In this document: positions 45,740 to 53,997 of the stretch, one piece after another
Position numbering within the stretch: position 1 is the stretch's first letter
Layout of the letters: every line of letters begins with the position of its first letter
Assembly (NCBI GenBank): GCA_045588345.1
Contig: JAZNDZ010000109.1
Coordinates: 133,669-197,668, forward strand
Source: HGM04593 sp045588345
GTDB taxonomy: Bacteria > Bacteroidota > Bacteroidia > Bacteroidales > Bacteroidaceae
Direction: 5' to 3'
DNA length: 64,000 bases
The notes under the pieces: generated by a model
Database searches by the model: none
Told to the model about the DNA's origin: nothing
Seen by the model: the letters and a program-made list of their open reading frames with translations, nothing else
Translations under genes and position numbers: made by a program

Positions 45740-46102
45740 ATGAATGAGAACACAAATAAAACCGACATACGTACAATATACAAGTCGCAAGAATTTGAGT
45801 CGTTCTATGAAGAGTTGTCGAATACCGTAAAACTAAAATTTGAACACGTTTTCAATGTTATTCAGACAGTCTATGCACTACCAACCAAATTTGTAAAAAG
45901 GCTTGTAAATACCGATTTGTATGAATTACGTGTATCTGTTGGCACCAACGAATATCGCACAGTTCTATTCGCCATAGACCACGATAATATAATACAATCG
46001 ACACGTATAATCCTGCTCAACGGTTTCTTGAAGAAATCGGAAAAGGATTACAAGAAACAGATAACCATTGCGGAAAAAATATTAAAAGACCTTGAATTAT
46101 GA
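45740..46102 (+). CDS. higB: HigB/Gp49-like toxin of a type II toxin-antitoxin pair
   Basis: The 120-residue protein resembles the RelE/HigB superfamily (phage Gp49-like): YKSQEFESFYEELSNTVKLK, then VKRLVNTDLYELRVSVGTNEYRTVLFAID and the ending NGFLKKSEKDYKKQITIAEKI. Members cleave mRNA on the ribosome. The Met at 45740 is chosen because the promoter -7 element overlaps the longer frame (to 45692). The antitoxin start overlaps the stop by four bases. Gene order toxin first, antitoxin second, is the HigBA arrangement. Confidence 0.85.
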   Translation: MNENTNKTDIRTIYKSQEFESFYEELSNTVKLKFEHVFNVIQTVYALPTKFVKRLVNTDLYELRVSVGTNEYRTVLFAIDHDNIIQSTRIILLNGFLKKSEKDYKKQITIAEKILKDLEL

Positions 46103-46416
46103 TAAAAATTGACGAAAACAAATTAGCAAAGCTTCCTACCACAAACAAAATGCTCGATGAGAAGTATGGCGTTCATGGTACCGACACACGTAACGAGTTT
46201 GATGAGCAGTCTTTGGCCTGGTTCTATGGAAATATGCTCAAAGAGCGTCGTTTACAGTTGAAAATGACTCAGCGTGAAGTTGCAGAGAAAATTGGCCGCG
46301 AACAGAGTTATATCGCAAGGGTTGAACGTGGAAAGGCAGATATCCAACTATCCAGCTTCTTCCGAATAGCAGCCATCCTCGGTATTCAGTTCGTACCTTC
46401 CTTTACTCAAATTTAG
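46099..46416 (+). CDS. higA: XRE-family antitoxin (HigA-like)
   Basis: The 105-residue protein has an N-terminal arm (about 1-50) and a helix-turn-helix of the XRE/Cro type (about 55-102; QREVAEKIGREQSYIARVERGKAD). It would bind and neutralise the toxin encoded just upstream and repress the shared promoter. Its ATG overlaps the toxin stop (ATGA). A strong terminator follows. Confidence 0.88.
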   Translation: MIKIDENKLAKLPTTNKMLDEKYGVHGTDTRNEFDEQSLAWFYGNMLKERRLQLKMTQREVAEKIGREQSYIARVERGKADIQLSSFFRIAAILGIQFVPSFTQI

Positions 46417-46445
46417 CATTCAACTAACCTATAAGAGAAGGAATT

Positions 46446-46482
46446 GAGAGAGAACCGTAAAAAAGTTCTCTCTCTCGTTTTT
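46446..46482 (+). terminator. Terminator after the toxin-antitoxin pair
   Basis: GAGAGAGAAC (46446-46455) pairs with GTTCTCTCTC around a short A-rich loop, followed by GTTTTT. Classical intrinsic terminator form. Confidence 0.8.
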
Positions 46483-46546
46483 ACCACTCGGGATGCAATC
46501 ATCTCTTACATAAGCCAAGATAGCGTTTGGTGATTGCAACGCTGCT

Positions 46547-46879
46547 ATGGTTGAAGAGTTACATCAGCTTTACAAGTGCAACCCCACATTGGGAGTCTAT
46601 CTCGAATGGTGGGTTCATTGCGAAGGGGCTGTGAGAACGGCTGCGAACGGCACAAAAAGCCTTATATATCGCCTGGCTGGGAGTCCCTTGAGTGGTGTCA
46701 ACAGTTGTGTGGCTGTGTGCGAGGATGGAACGGAAGAAAAGTTGCAACTGCGCTCGTTCAGCGACTATTGGCTCTCTTTTATAAAAATCAACCAACGCAA
46801 CATCCCCGCAAAGGCCTGCTACCAAGCCTATTCCCTGCAAGAGGTATTAGATATCCTGAATACCCTCCCTGGCAATTAA
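46547..46879 (+). CDS. Small hypothetical protein
   Basis: A 110-residue frame (MVEELHQLYKCNPTLGVYLE...) has coherent composition: buried tryptophans, balanced charge and no low complexity. It reads like a real cytoplasmic protein. I do not recognise a family. The frame remains open for 11 codons upstream of the ATG (from 46514) without another good start. No promoter consensus is evident nearby. It could be a single-gene insertion or the 3' part of a longer gene. It sits between the toxin-antitoxin terminator and the T9SS cargo gene. Confidence 0.45.
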   Translation: MVEELHQLYKCNPTLGVYLEWWVHCEGAVRTAANGTKSLIYRLAGSPLSGVNSCVAVCEDGTEEKLQLRSFSDYWLSFIKINQRNIPAKACYQAYSLQEVLDILNTLPGN

Positions 46880-47047
46880 AACAGGCCATTATTATATCTT
46901 TTTAACATAAGAATGGAGCAATCGACAACATTTTATCATAAAATCATAACAACCGACAAATTTTTGAATTATATTCGCGGTGTGATTCTGATAAATATGA
47001 ACATAAAAAAAGAGATATCATTTTATTATTAATTAAAAACTATGCTT

Positions 47048-48676
47048 ATGAAAAAATTTACACTTTTATTTTTATCAATGTTCTGCATGCTGGGCGCAGC
47101 CGTGGCACAGGACAATGGTGATGGCAAGGACGATGGCAATGCTGCTTTTGCTTTGGAGTATTCTAGCCCGGCTGACGGCGAAAATGTTTTCACTGTGTAC
47201 AACATACGCCTGCAGTTCAACAAGGATGTTGTTACCACACTGCCCGATGGTGGTATTGATGTAAAGAACAACACTACTGGCGAGGTTGTTAAGATTACAC
47301 GCCTTGACAACAACGAGTGGTTGGAGAAGTCAACTGTTGTATTCTTGTTTGAGCAGAAGAGTGTTTATGACGAGAAAGAAGGCAAAGAGCAGTTGCAGGA
47401 TCAGTATATTGAGACCCCGGGCCAGTGGAGCTATACAGTGCCTGCAGGTTGCATCAAGAGTGTTGACGGAGAGGAGTTTGCCGAGCAGACATTCACATTC
47501 AACATAGCATCGGCTATGGATATCGAGAGCGTATCGCCAAGCAAAGGTGTAACAGTGCTCGACAAGATTGAGGTTACATTCCCCAAACCAATTGCAAGTG
47601 TTACAACAAGTAAAATGACACTTCTTGACAACTCTTGGATGCCAGTTTCAAACTTCAAGAGCGAGGTTACATACAGCGATGACCGCAAGACTGTGACACT
47701 GGAACTTGAGACACCAATCACAACTCCCGGCACATACAACCTTGACATATACCAAGGAGTATTTCTTAGCGAGGATGGTGCGCTGAACAACTACAAATAT
47801 GTATCATTCCAGATTATTGACACTGCTCCATCTTTCTCTCTCAACTATAAGGAGGGCGAGAGGGTCAAAGAGCTCGGCAATCTTGAAATCACATTCAAGA
47901 ACGTGAACGAAGTGAAACTCGTTGAAGGTGCCGACCCGATTGTTGTCTACACACCCGGTGATGCTGAAATAGAAGGCACAGCAACGCTTGCCGGCAACAA
48001 GATTACCGTATCATTCGGCAACCTTACAGAGGAGGGCGTATATACATACGCTATTCCTGAAGGCTTCTTTACAATGAATGGTACAGCAAATGAATATATC
48101 TCTGTCAGCGTAGAACTCTACACATTTGAAATTACTCCGCTGGAGGTAGTATCCGTTACTCCGGTAGAGGGCAACGTTGCACAGATTGACAAGATTATCA
48201 TTGAGTTCAACCAGAATGTAAGTCTTTCTTGGAACGAGAACTGGCAACAGATTTCACAGGAGATTGTATTGAAGGGCGAGGACAAGGAGTACATATTGAC
48301 CTATAATTCTATGTCAACAAATGTCGGCAAGACACTCGAGTACCTTGCAAATGCACAGTGGACAGGCTACGAGTTTACAGCTACACCTATTACTGCTGCA
48401 GGCAAATATACACTCGACCTCTCACAGATTGTTGTTGACCATGCAGGTGAGAATTACATTGACGAGTGGGGCTATCCTAATACAATGTGGCACAGCAAGA
48501 ACCAGGTTTGCTCCGGCAGCAAGACATGGACAATCGTAGCCGGTGAATCCTCAATTGATGATGTTATTGTCGAGAATGGCGCAAAGGTTATCTACGACCT
48601 CACAGGCCGCCGCATCGAGAACATTACCAAGGCCGGAATCTACATTGTAGGTGGCAAGAAAGTCTTGGTCAAGTAA
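47048..48676 (+). CDS. Secreted multi-Ig protein with T9SS sorting tail
   Basis: The 542-residue protein has a signal peptide ending AAVAQ (about 20). Three to four Ig-like (Big_5-type) modules follow, each opening with a line like VSPSKGVTVLDKIEVTF or VTPVEGNVAQIDKIIIEF. It ends in a type A T9SS sorting tail (KAGIYIVGGKKVLVK). The first module matches the duplicated module of the gene at 61745: TVPAGCIKSVDGEEFAEQTF against EIPAGVIKSVDGENFAGQTF. There is a second ATG two codons upstream (47042); 47048 starts the usual MKKF signal. A TATATTCG -7 element lies at 46970-46977. It converges on the SusC/D operon through a shared terminator. Confidence 0.8.
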   Translation: MKKFTLLFLSMFCMLGAAVAQDNGDGKDDGNAAFALEYSSPADGENVFTVYNIRLQFNKDVVTTLPDGGIDVKNNTTGEVVKITRLDNNEWLEKSTVVFLFEQKSVYDEKEGKEQLQDQYIETPGQWSYTVPAGCIKSVDGEEFAEQTFTFNIASAMDIESVSPSKGVTVLDKIEVTFPKPIASVTTSKMTLLDNSWMPVSNFKSEVTYSDDRKTVTLELETPITTPGTYNLDIYQGVFLSEDGALNNYKYVSFQIIDTAPSFSLNYKEGERVKELGNLEITFKNVNEVKLVEGADPIVVYTPGDAEIEGTATLAGNKITVSFGNLTEEGVYTYAIPEGFFTMNGTANEYISVSVELYTFEITPLEVVSVTPVEGNVAQIDKIIIEFNQNVSLSWNENWQQISQEIVLKGEDKEYILTYNSMSTNVGKTLEYLANAQWTGYEFTATPITAAGKYTLDLSQIVVDHAGENYIDEWGYPNTMWHSKNQVCSGSKTWTIVAGESSIDDVIVENGAKVIYDLTGRRIENITKAGIYIVGGKKVLVK

Positions 48677-48691
48677 TTGATTGATAACAAT

Positions 48692-48733
48692 AATAAATTC
48701 GCCCTCTTTCTCGAGAAAGAGGACGAATTTATT
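48692..48733. terminator. 42-bp near-perfect palindrome, bidirectional terminator
   Basis: Bases 48692-48712 and 48713-48733 are reverse complements with one C/A mismatch (48702/48723). Lies between the convergent Ig-protein gene and the end of the SusC/D operon, with AT-rich flanks on both sides. Confidence 0.85.
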
Positions 48734-48749
48734 TAAACACCGTTGGTTA

Positions 48750-49871
48750 TTATTCCTGCTGGTCAAGATAATAAAGGTCGCCAGAGAGAATCTGTTCAAC
48801 ACGCATTACAACTTCATCAACATCCATGTCAAGTGATACAGCAAGTCCTTCGGGCTCAACAAGCAGAATCTTAGGCGTTTTATCAACACCCAAGAGTTTT
48901 GCTGCAGGCGAATCTACTGCTGCACCGTCACATGCATGCAACCAACCACCAAGCGCAGTTCCACTGCTCTTTACAGCATTCTCCCATGAAGCCTTGTCGC
49001 TGTCAAGCGCAAAACTGATGATTACAAACTGTTCCTCATTCTCCTTTACCACATTGTAGAGATTACGCATCTCTTCAAGCATTGCAGCAGACTTGTCACA
49101 ACCGCTGCTCCAAAAGTTCAGCACCACATATTTACCGCGGAAATCATTCAATTGCTTTGTTTCGCCACCAAGCATCGGAAGAAGCACGTTGGGAACCTCG
49201 TTACCCACCTTGAGATTGCTGGCAAGCACCTTATTGCGCAAGGAGAGATAATAGGGGTGATTGTACAATGATGTTGATATTGAATTCAGCATCTGTTCGG
49301 CATAGGCCGGTGAAAGTTGGCGCAGCAGATAGCGTTCAACCTCAAGCGGTGTCATCGGCGATGCGTTATGGTCAATGAGAAACCTTATTATCTGCGAAAG
49401 GCACTTGATGGCCTCTCTTGATTTCATTCTCTCATCGGTGCATATCTCCGCAGCATTGGAACCCGCCTCAATAATCTTCTTGTACTCGGAATAAGTATCA
49501 TTAGTTGGCGTGCCGGTAACGGTTGTCACACAAGGATTGGCTGCTGATGCGGTGCTGACAGCGACCTCGCCCGGTTCTACATAAACCTCTATACCCTTTC
49601 CCTTGCCAAAGCCTGTTACAGTGTATAACAGTACAGGTTCATCCTTTGCAAGGTCATACCTGAATGTATATTTGCCTTTCTTCACTTTACTCTCGGCAAC
49701 TGTTACCATACGCCCCAATTCGTCAGTACGTGTCAAGTAAACTTTCTTCACCTTCTTGCCGTCTGCAGCCTTTACCTCGTCAATGTTGCCGTTGATTACA
49801 CATGTTCCCTGTGCGCCTACTGCTAAGCAGAAAGCGACAGACACGATTGTTGAAAATAATCTCTTTAGCAT
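48750..49871 (-). CDS. DUF4369-type thioredoxin-like protein with CxxS motif
   Basis: The 373-residue protein has a signal peptide (about 1-20) and an N-terminal DUF4369-like beta domain. A helical middle and a thioredoxin-like domain follow (about 230-365). The active-site line reads FWSSGCDKSAAML: Cys258 is kept but the second cysteine is Ser261. It therefore cannot do ordinary dithiol exchange, though a monothiol or binding role is possible. It is the last gene of the SusC/D operon, starting 12 bases after its intact paralog, and ends at the shared palindromic terminator. Confidence 0.85.
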   Translation of the reverse strand: MLKRLFSTIVSVAFCLAVGAQGTCVINGNIDEVKAADGKKVKKVYLTRTDELGRMVTVAESKVKKGKYTFRYDLAKDEPVLLYTVTGFGKGKGIEVYVEPGEVAVSTASAANPCVTTVTGTPTNDTYSEYKKIIEAGSNAAEICTDERMKSREAIKCLSQIIRFLIDHNASPMTPLEVERYLLRQLSPAYAEQMLNSISTSLYNHPYYLSLRNKVLASNLKVGNEVPNVLLPMLGGETKQLNDFRGKYVVLNFWSSGCDKSAAMLEEMRNLYNVVKENEEQFVIISFALDSDKASWENAVKSSGTALGGWLHACDGAAVDSPAAKLLGVDKTPKILLVEPEGLAVSLDMDVDEVVMRVEQILSGDLYYLDQQE

Positions 49872-49883
49872 ACTCTTCTTCTT

Positions 49884-51035
49884 TTATCTGTTTGCACCGT
49901 CTACGATGCCTTTCAATTTCTTTACCATTTCCTCGCCTCTCAGACCGAACTCCACCACATTGCCATCAGGGTCAATAAGCGCCGTAAATGGGACACCCTT
50001 GACACTGAAAAGTTTTATGCCCTCGCTATTCCACCCTTTGAGTGTAGATATATGCACCCAGTTCTTGTGCACAAGTTGGCTCTTGTTTATACAATTTACC
50101 CAATCCTGCATTTTGCTGTCGATAGAGTAACTGAGCACCACAAGATTATCACTGTTTTCAGAATATGCCAGCGCCTCTTTAAGGAACGGAATCTCACGAC
50201 GACAGGGCGCACACCAGCTTGCCCAAAAATCAATGAATACATATTTGCCCTTGAAGTCGGACAACGATAGTTCCTTGCCCTCGGGTGTACGGCCAAAGAT
50301 GTCTGGTGCGGCAGAACCAATCTTAAGGTTTGCCGAACGTATATCGTTTACCAGTTCCCTGTACATTGTCTGTTTATGCAGTTCTTCCGGCACAGCATTC
50401 AAAAAACCTTGTATCACATTGGTATTGAAGGTAGGCACCATGGCATACTTTATAATATACAAAGCAACCGGTGAGTCTATGTGCTGATATATGAAATCCA
50501 TGATTGCCACCTTGAAATGCATGTTGTTCACATAGAATGTAGGAGATGTATATCTTAATTCTGCCTCGGGACTGCCTTTGACATCTGCTGGCAGGTTCGC
50601 GTATGCTGCCCTCATTCGCACCTTGCTCTCCTCGATACACTTGTTGTTCAGGTCAATGTAATCCTGATAGATATCATTCGAAGGAGTACCGCCTATACGG
50701 GCAGCCACGGGGTACGCAGCGTCAAACGGACCCACCTTTATCTCGCCTTCTTCAAGGAAGAACTCTATGGAACCGTTGTCAAAGCCCGTTATGCTACACA
50801 AGGTAAGCATTTCGGGAGCAACAGCCTCTATTATAAACTTGCCGTCAACGACTGCCGATGTGGCAATGACCGTTGGCACGCCGTCAATTGTCTGTTCAAG
50901 TTTCACCTCCTTGACAGTCTCCTCACTGTAGCACAAACGGCTACTTGTCATTTCGCCTTTAATGACAATTTTTTTCTCTTGCGCCACAGCAAATGTTGCT
51001 ATGGTCAACAAAGCAAATGTCAATAGTTTTCTCAT
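49884..51035 (-). CDS. TlpA-like thiol-disulfide oxidoreductase with DUF4369 domain
   Basis: The 383-residue protein has a signal peptide (about 1-18), an N-terminal DUF4369 beta domain (about 20-110), a helical linker and a TlpA/ResA thioredoxin domain (about 240-380). The active site FWASWCAPCRREIPFL has Cys275 and Cys278. Periplasmic enzymes of this type usually reduce disulfides or heme-binding cysteines. The frame extends four codons beyond the chosen Met at 51035, which starts the signal peptide. It is the middle one of three paralogs. Confidence 0.9.
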   Translation of the reverse strand: MRKLLTFALLTIATFAVAQEKKIVIKGEMTSSRLCYSEETVKEVKLEQTIDGVPTVIATSAVVDGKFIIEAVAPEMLTLCSITGFDNGSIEFFLEEGEIKVGPFDAAYPVAARIGGTPSNDIYQDYIDLNNKCIEESKVRMRAAYANLPADVKGSPEAELRYTSPTFYVNNMHFKVAIMDFIYQHIDSPVALYIIKYAMVPTFNTNVIQGFLNAVPEELHKQTMYRELVNDIRSANLKIGSAAPDIFGRTPEGKELSLSDFKGKYVFIDFWASWCAPCRREIPFLKEALAYSENSDNLVVLSYSIDSKMQDWVNCINKSQLVHKNWVHISTLKGWNSEGIKLFSVKGVPFTALIDPDGNVVEFGLRGEEMVKKLKGIVDGANR

Positions 51036-51057
51036 CGCGTATATCATTTAACTGTTT

Positions 51058-52155
51058 TTATTCAAGATTCTCTTTTAAGAACTCTTTTAGTTGTTCGCCA
51101 CGCAAGCCCGTTGCCACAATATTGTTATACTCGTCAAGTATGAAAAGCGAAGGTACACCCTTTACATTGTAAAGACGCACAATGTCGCAGTCCCAACCTT
51201 TTAGTGATGACACATTGAACCAAGTTAGCCCGTCCTTTTCTATGGCCTTTTCCCATGCGGCCTTGCTTGTATCGAGCGAGACACCGATAATCTCCAATCC
51301 CTTGGGGTGGTACTCCTCGTACAGTTTTCTCAAGGCCGGATTATTCAAGCGACAAGGACCGCACCAACTTGCCCAGAAGTCGATGATTTTTATCTTGCCC
51401 TTGACTGCACTCATTGTAACCTCATTACCGTCAACGTCGGACAGGGTAAAATCGGGAGCCTTTGCGCCTTGGTCTGTCTTTGCCATAATGTCAACACGTT
51501 CCTTGAGCATGCGACCGTACTGGCTTGCCTTCGCGCCCTCGCCCAACGAATTATACATTCTCCTCGCCTCCTTGAGCCCCGACTCACGCATAACCACATT
51601 GGAATAAATTGTATAAGCGGTTATAACATTATCGTTGGCGGCAAGAAATGTCGCAGTCAAATCACGGAGTTTCTCCTGTTCGCTGCGCAGTGTATCATTA
51701 ACAAGGCTTGCACTGCGGAATTTGCGGCCGGCACGCAAAGAATCGTAACGTTCCTGGAGAGCAGAAACTGCTGCACGCAAAGAATCCGAGAGCGACATGT
51801 GGGCATTGTACCTGTCGTTGAGAGCACCGCCTTTAATAAAGAAATTGTCACCCTCGCTAAGACAGGCGCTATATGTAGTCCCAGGTTCGGCAAACAGAGT
51901 GAAACCGCCCGAAAATCCTTCGACAACGAGTTGCGCCAACACAGGCTCTGCCGCCTGCGCCTTTAGAGTGAACTTGCCTCTCTTGAAGTCACAGAACCCA
52001 AGAGTGTCGGTATTCTCTTCAGATGAACGTGCAAGCAGATAAAGTCGGCCTTTCTTTATGCCGTCAACCTTGCCTTTTACTATTATACCCTGCTGGGCAG
52101 ATGCGGACATTGCTGCACTAATGACAAGCAGCATCATAATTATTGTTCTTCTCAT
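51058..52155 (-). CDS. TlpA-like thiol-disulfide oxidoreductase with DUF4369 domain
   Basis: The 365-residue protein has a signal peptide (about 1-21, ending SASAQ), a DUF4369 beta domain (about 22-110), a coiled helical region (about 115-200) and a TlpA-type thioredoxin domain (about 230-362). The active site FWASWCGPCRLNNPAL has Cys265 and Cys268. The Met at 52155 is preferred over the open frame to 52185. It follows the PKD-like lipoprotein by 73 bases and precedes its paralog by 22. Confidence 0.9.
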   Translation of the reverse strand: MRRTIIMMLLVISAAMSASAQQGIIVKGKVDGIKKGRLYLLARSSEENTDTLGFCDFKRGKFTLKAQAAEPVLAQLVVEGFSGGFTLFAEPGTTYSACLSEGDNFFIKGGALNDRYNAHMSLSDSLRAAVSALQERYDSLRAGRKFRSASLVNDTLRSEQEKLRDLTATFLAANDNVITAYTIYSNVVMRESGLKEARRMYNSLGEGAKASQYGRMLKERVDIMAKTDQGAKAPDFTLSDVDGNEVTMSAVKGKIKIIDFWASWCGPCRLNNPALRKLYEEYHPKGLEIIGVSLDTSKAAWEKAIEKDGLTWFNVSSLKGWDCDIVRLYNVKGVPSLFILDEYNNIVATGLRGEQLKEFLKENLE

Positions 52156-52228
52156 ATTTTTTGCCGTTTTCAGTTTTGACAACACTCGCTTATCGTAACC
52201 CGCAACTTTCAGTTTCTATTTTCTGTTT

Positions 52229-53962
52229 TTAATACTCCATCATCTTGTACACGTAGTCATTCACAAACTGAATGTCCTTTATTTCGCCCCAAGGCTTGCC
52301 TTCATTATCCTTGTCATAGAAAAGCGGTTCAAAATCGCTATCGACATCGGCCGCTGTGTTGAATTTGATTTCAGCAACAGCACCGTTTGTGCCATTGAAC
52401 ATAACAATATTGAGATAACGTCCAAGATCATCGCTGAAACTAGAACTTTCCTCAGTACGGAACTTTATCATTGTCACATCATAACCTGCGGGAGCCTCGT
52501 AGACAGCAAACTTGTCGCCATTGGAAACATTGTAGCGGTAAACCGTACCACCCTCGGCGAAAAACAGGTTTGTTGTAGTGAACCAGGAATTATACGTAAT
52601 TGTGGACATGTCAGTCGGAGTCAGCCCTGACAGCCTTTTCTCGCCTATTACCGTATACGCCGAAAGTTTTTCTTCCTCTTCTTCACCATCGGCTACGCGT
52701 GTACGCTTTGCCTTGCTGCCATCACCGATATCCTGCATCTGGAGTTCGTAACGATAGTAATCACCTGTAGCATCATCCTTGAAAATGAAATAAGGATTCT
52801 GCAGGTCGTAGTTGTCACGATAGTTAATGTAGCCCATTACGGCAGTCATATTTTTTGGAGACCTCTGCAACGTATTGAAATTCACATTCGCATCAAGCAA
52901 CGGACTGTTTGAGACATAATCGGGTCTTATTGAATTCGCTTCATCAACAGCAAATCCCGGGTCCTGTTTTGCGGCATAAAGAAAACGTCCATTCTTGGCA
53001 TCCCACATGAGGAAACGATTATGTGTGACCGTGGCTGCCGTAATCTCATAATCGGTTTCATGAGGTAGGTCGGGATTGTTCTCGCACCCGAAACCCGGCT
53101 TGTAGAGAGCATGTATATAGTTACCCACATAGACCTCACCGTTGTCGGTAAGCACAACCTTGCACATTGTATAGTTCGAAGGGTCACCGGTCTGCACTGT
53201 TTTCCTGTATGAGAAGTTCTCGCTTGCCGGCTTGAACAACTGTTCCGAGGTATACTTCACATTCATGCCATGAGGATTATATGCCCTCGTCTCCCCACCG
53301 CTTCCATAGAGAGTCAATGTACTTGTGACACCAATATTGGCAAAATTGTCGGGGATATTTATGAACGTGGTATACCCAAATCCGGTAGCATTCTCGTAGT
53401 GGTTGTTGTCGCGTGTAATCGCTTTTACATCGGTGTAGATTTTTGTCTCGTTTCCGATAACCTCAATATTGCCGAGTTTGCGGTCACCCTCGTTGCCATG
53501 CAATACAAAAAGACTATTCTTGAACACTGGACGAGTATTCACTTTGAATGAAGAGTAATGCGACAGGTCGGTCGTGCGGTCATATATTTGCAGAAAGATG
53601 TTGTACGAAATGGCCTTGCCTACCGGCAGTTCAATCTCAAGGAACCCTTTGGTGTGTATTGTATCCTTGACATTCTTTCCGTTCTCGTCGACAAAAGACC
53701 TGTACCAATAGAAATCGAGGTCCTCAAGACCCTGTGAGAGTGTCTGCTCAACAATTGCCTCGATACGGCAGATACAGTCTCCCTCTTCCAAAGCCTGCTG
53801 CACTTCAATGACATCGCCCTCGGCAGACTTTACCACAGAAGGAGAGAACGTAACCGACTTTATTTCATTCATTGACTCCAGCGAATAGTTATAGCTGCCT
53901 TTGTCCTCGTAACAACCGGCCAACAGGAGCACGGAGAATATAAGTGATATTATCTTTTTCAT
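52229..53962 (-). CDS. PKD-like family lipoprotein of the SusC/D operon
   Basis: The 577-residue lipoprotein has lipobox LLAGC (Cys 17) and begins YEDKGSYNYSLESMNEI, the characteristic opening of the Bacteroidota PKD-like lipoprotein family found beside SusC/D pairs with DUF4843. An Ig/PKD-like N-terminal half (about 25-150) is followed by a beta-rich, probably propeller-like part (about 150-570). It is probably exposed on the surface and may help bind the substrate of the transporter. No catalytic motif is visible. Confidence 0.85.
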   Translation of the reverse strand: MKKIISLIFSVLLLAGCYEDKGSYNYSLESMNEIKSVTFSPSVVKSAEGDVIEVQQALEEGDCICRIEAIVEQTLSQGLEDLDFYWYRSFVDENGKNVKDTIHTKGFLEIELPVGKAISYNIFLQIYDRTTDLSHYSSFKVNTRPVFKNSLFVLHGNEGDRKLGNIEVIGNETKIYTDVKAITRDNNHYENATGFGYTTFINIPDNFANIGVTSTLTLYGSGGETRAYNPHGMNVKYTSEQLFKPASENFSYRKTVQTGDPSNYTMCKVVLTDNGEVYVGNYIHALYKPGFGCENNPDLPHETDYEITAATVTHNRFLMWDAKNGRFLYAAKQDPGFAVDEANSIRPDYVSNSPLLDANVNFNTLQRSPKNMTAVMGYINYRDNYDLQNPYFIFKDDATGDYYRYELQMQDIGDGSKAKRTRVADGEEEEEKLSAYTVIGEKRLSGLTPTDMSTITYNSWFTTTNLFFAEGGTVYRYNVSNGDKFAVYEAPAGYDVTMIKFRTEESSSFSDDLGRYLNIVMFNGTNGAVAEIKFNTAADVDSDFEPLFYDKDNEGKPWGEIKDIQFVNDYVYKMMEY

Positions 53963-53997
53963 ATTACTGTCTTTCGATAGTTATTGAACATTTATTA

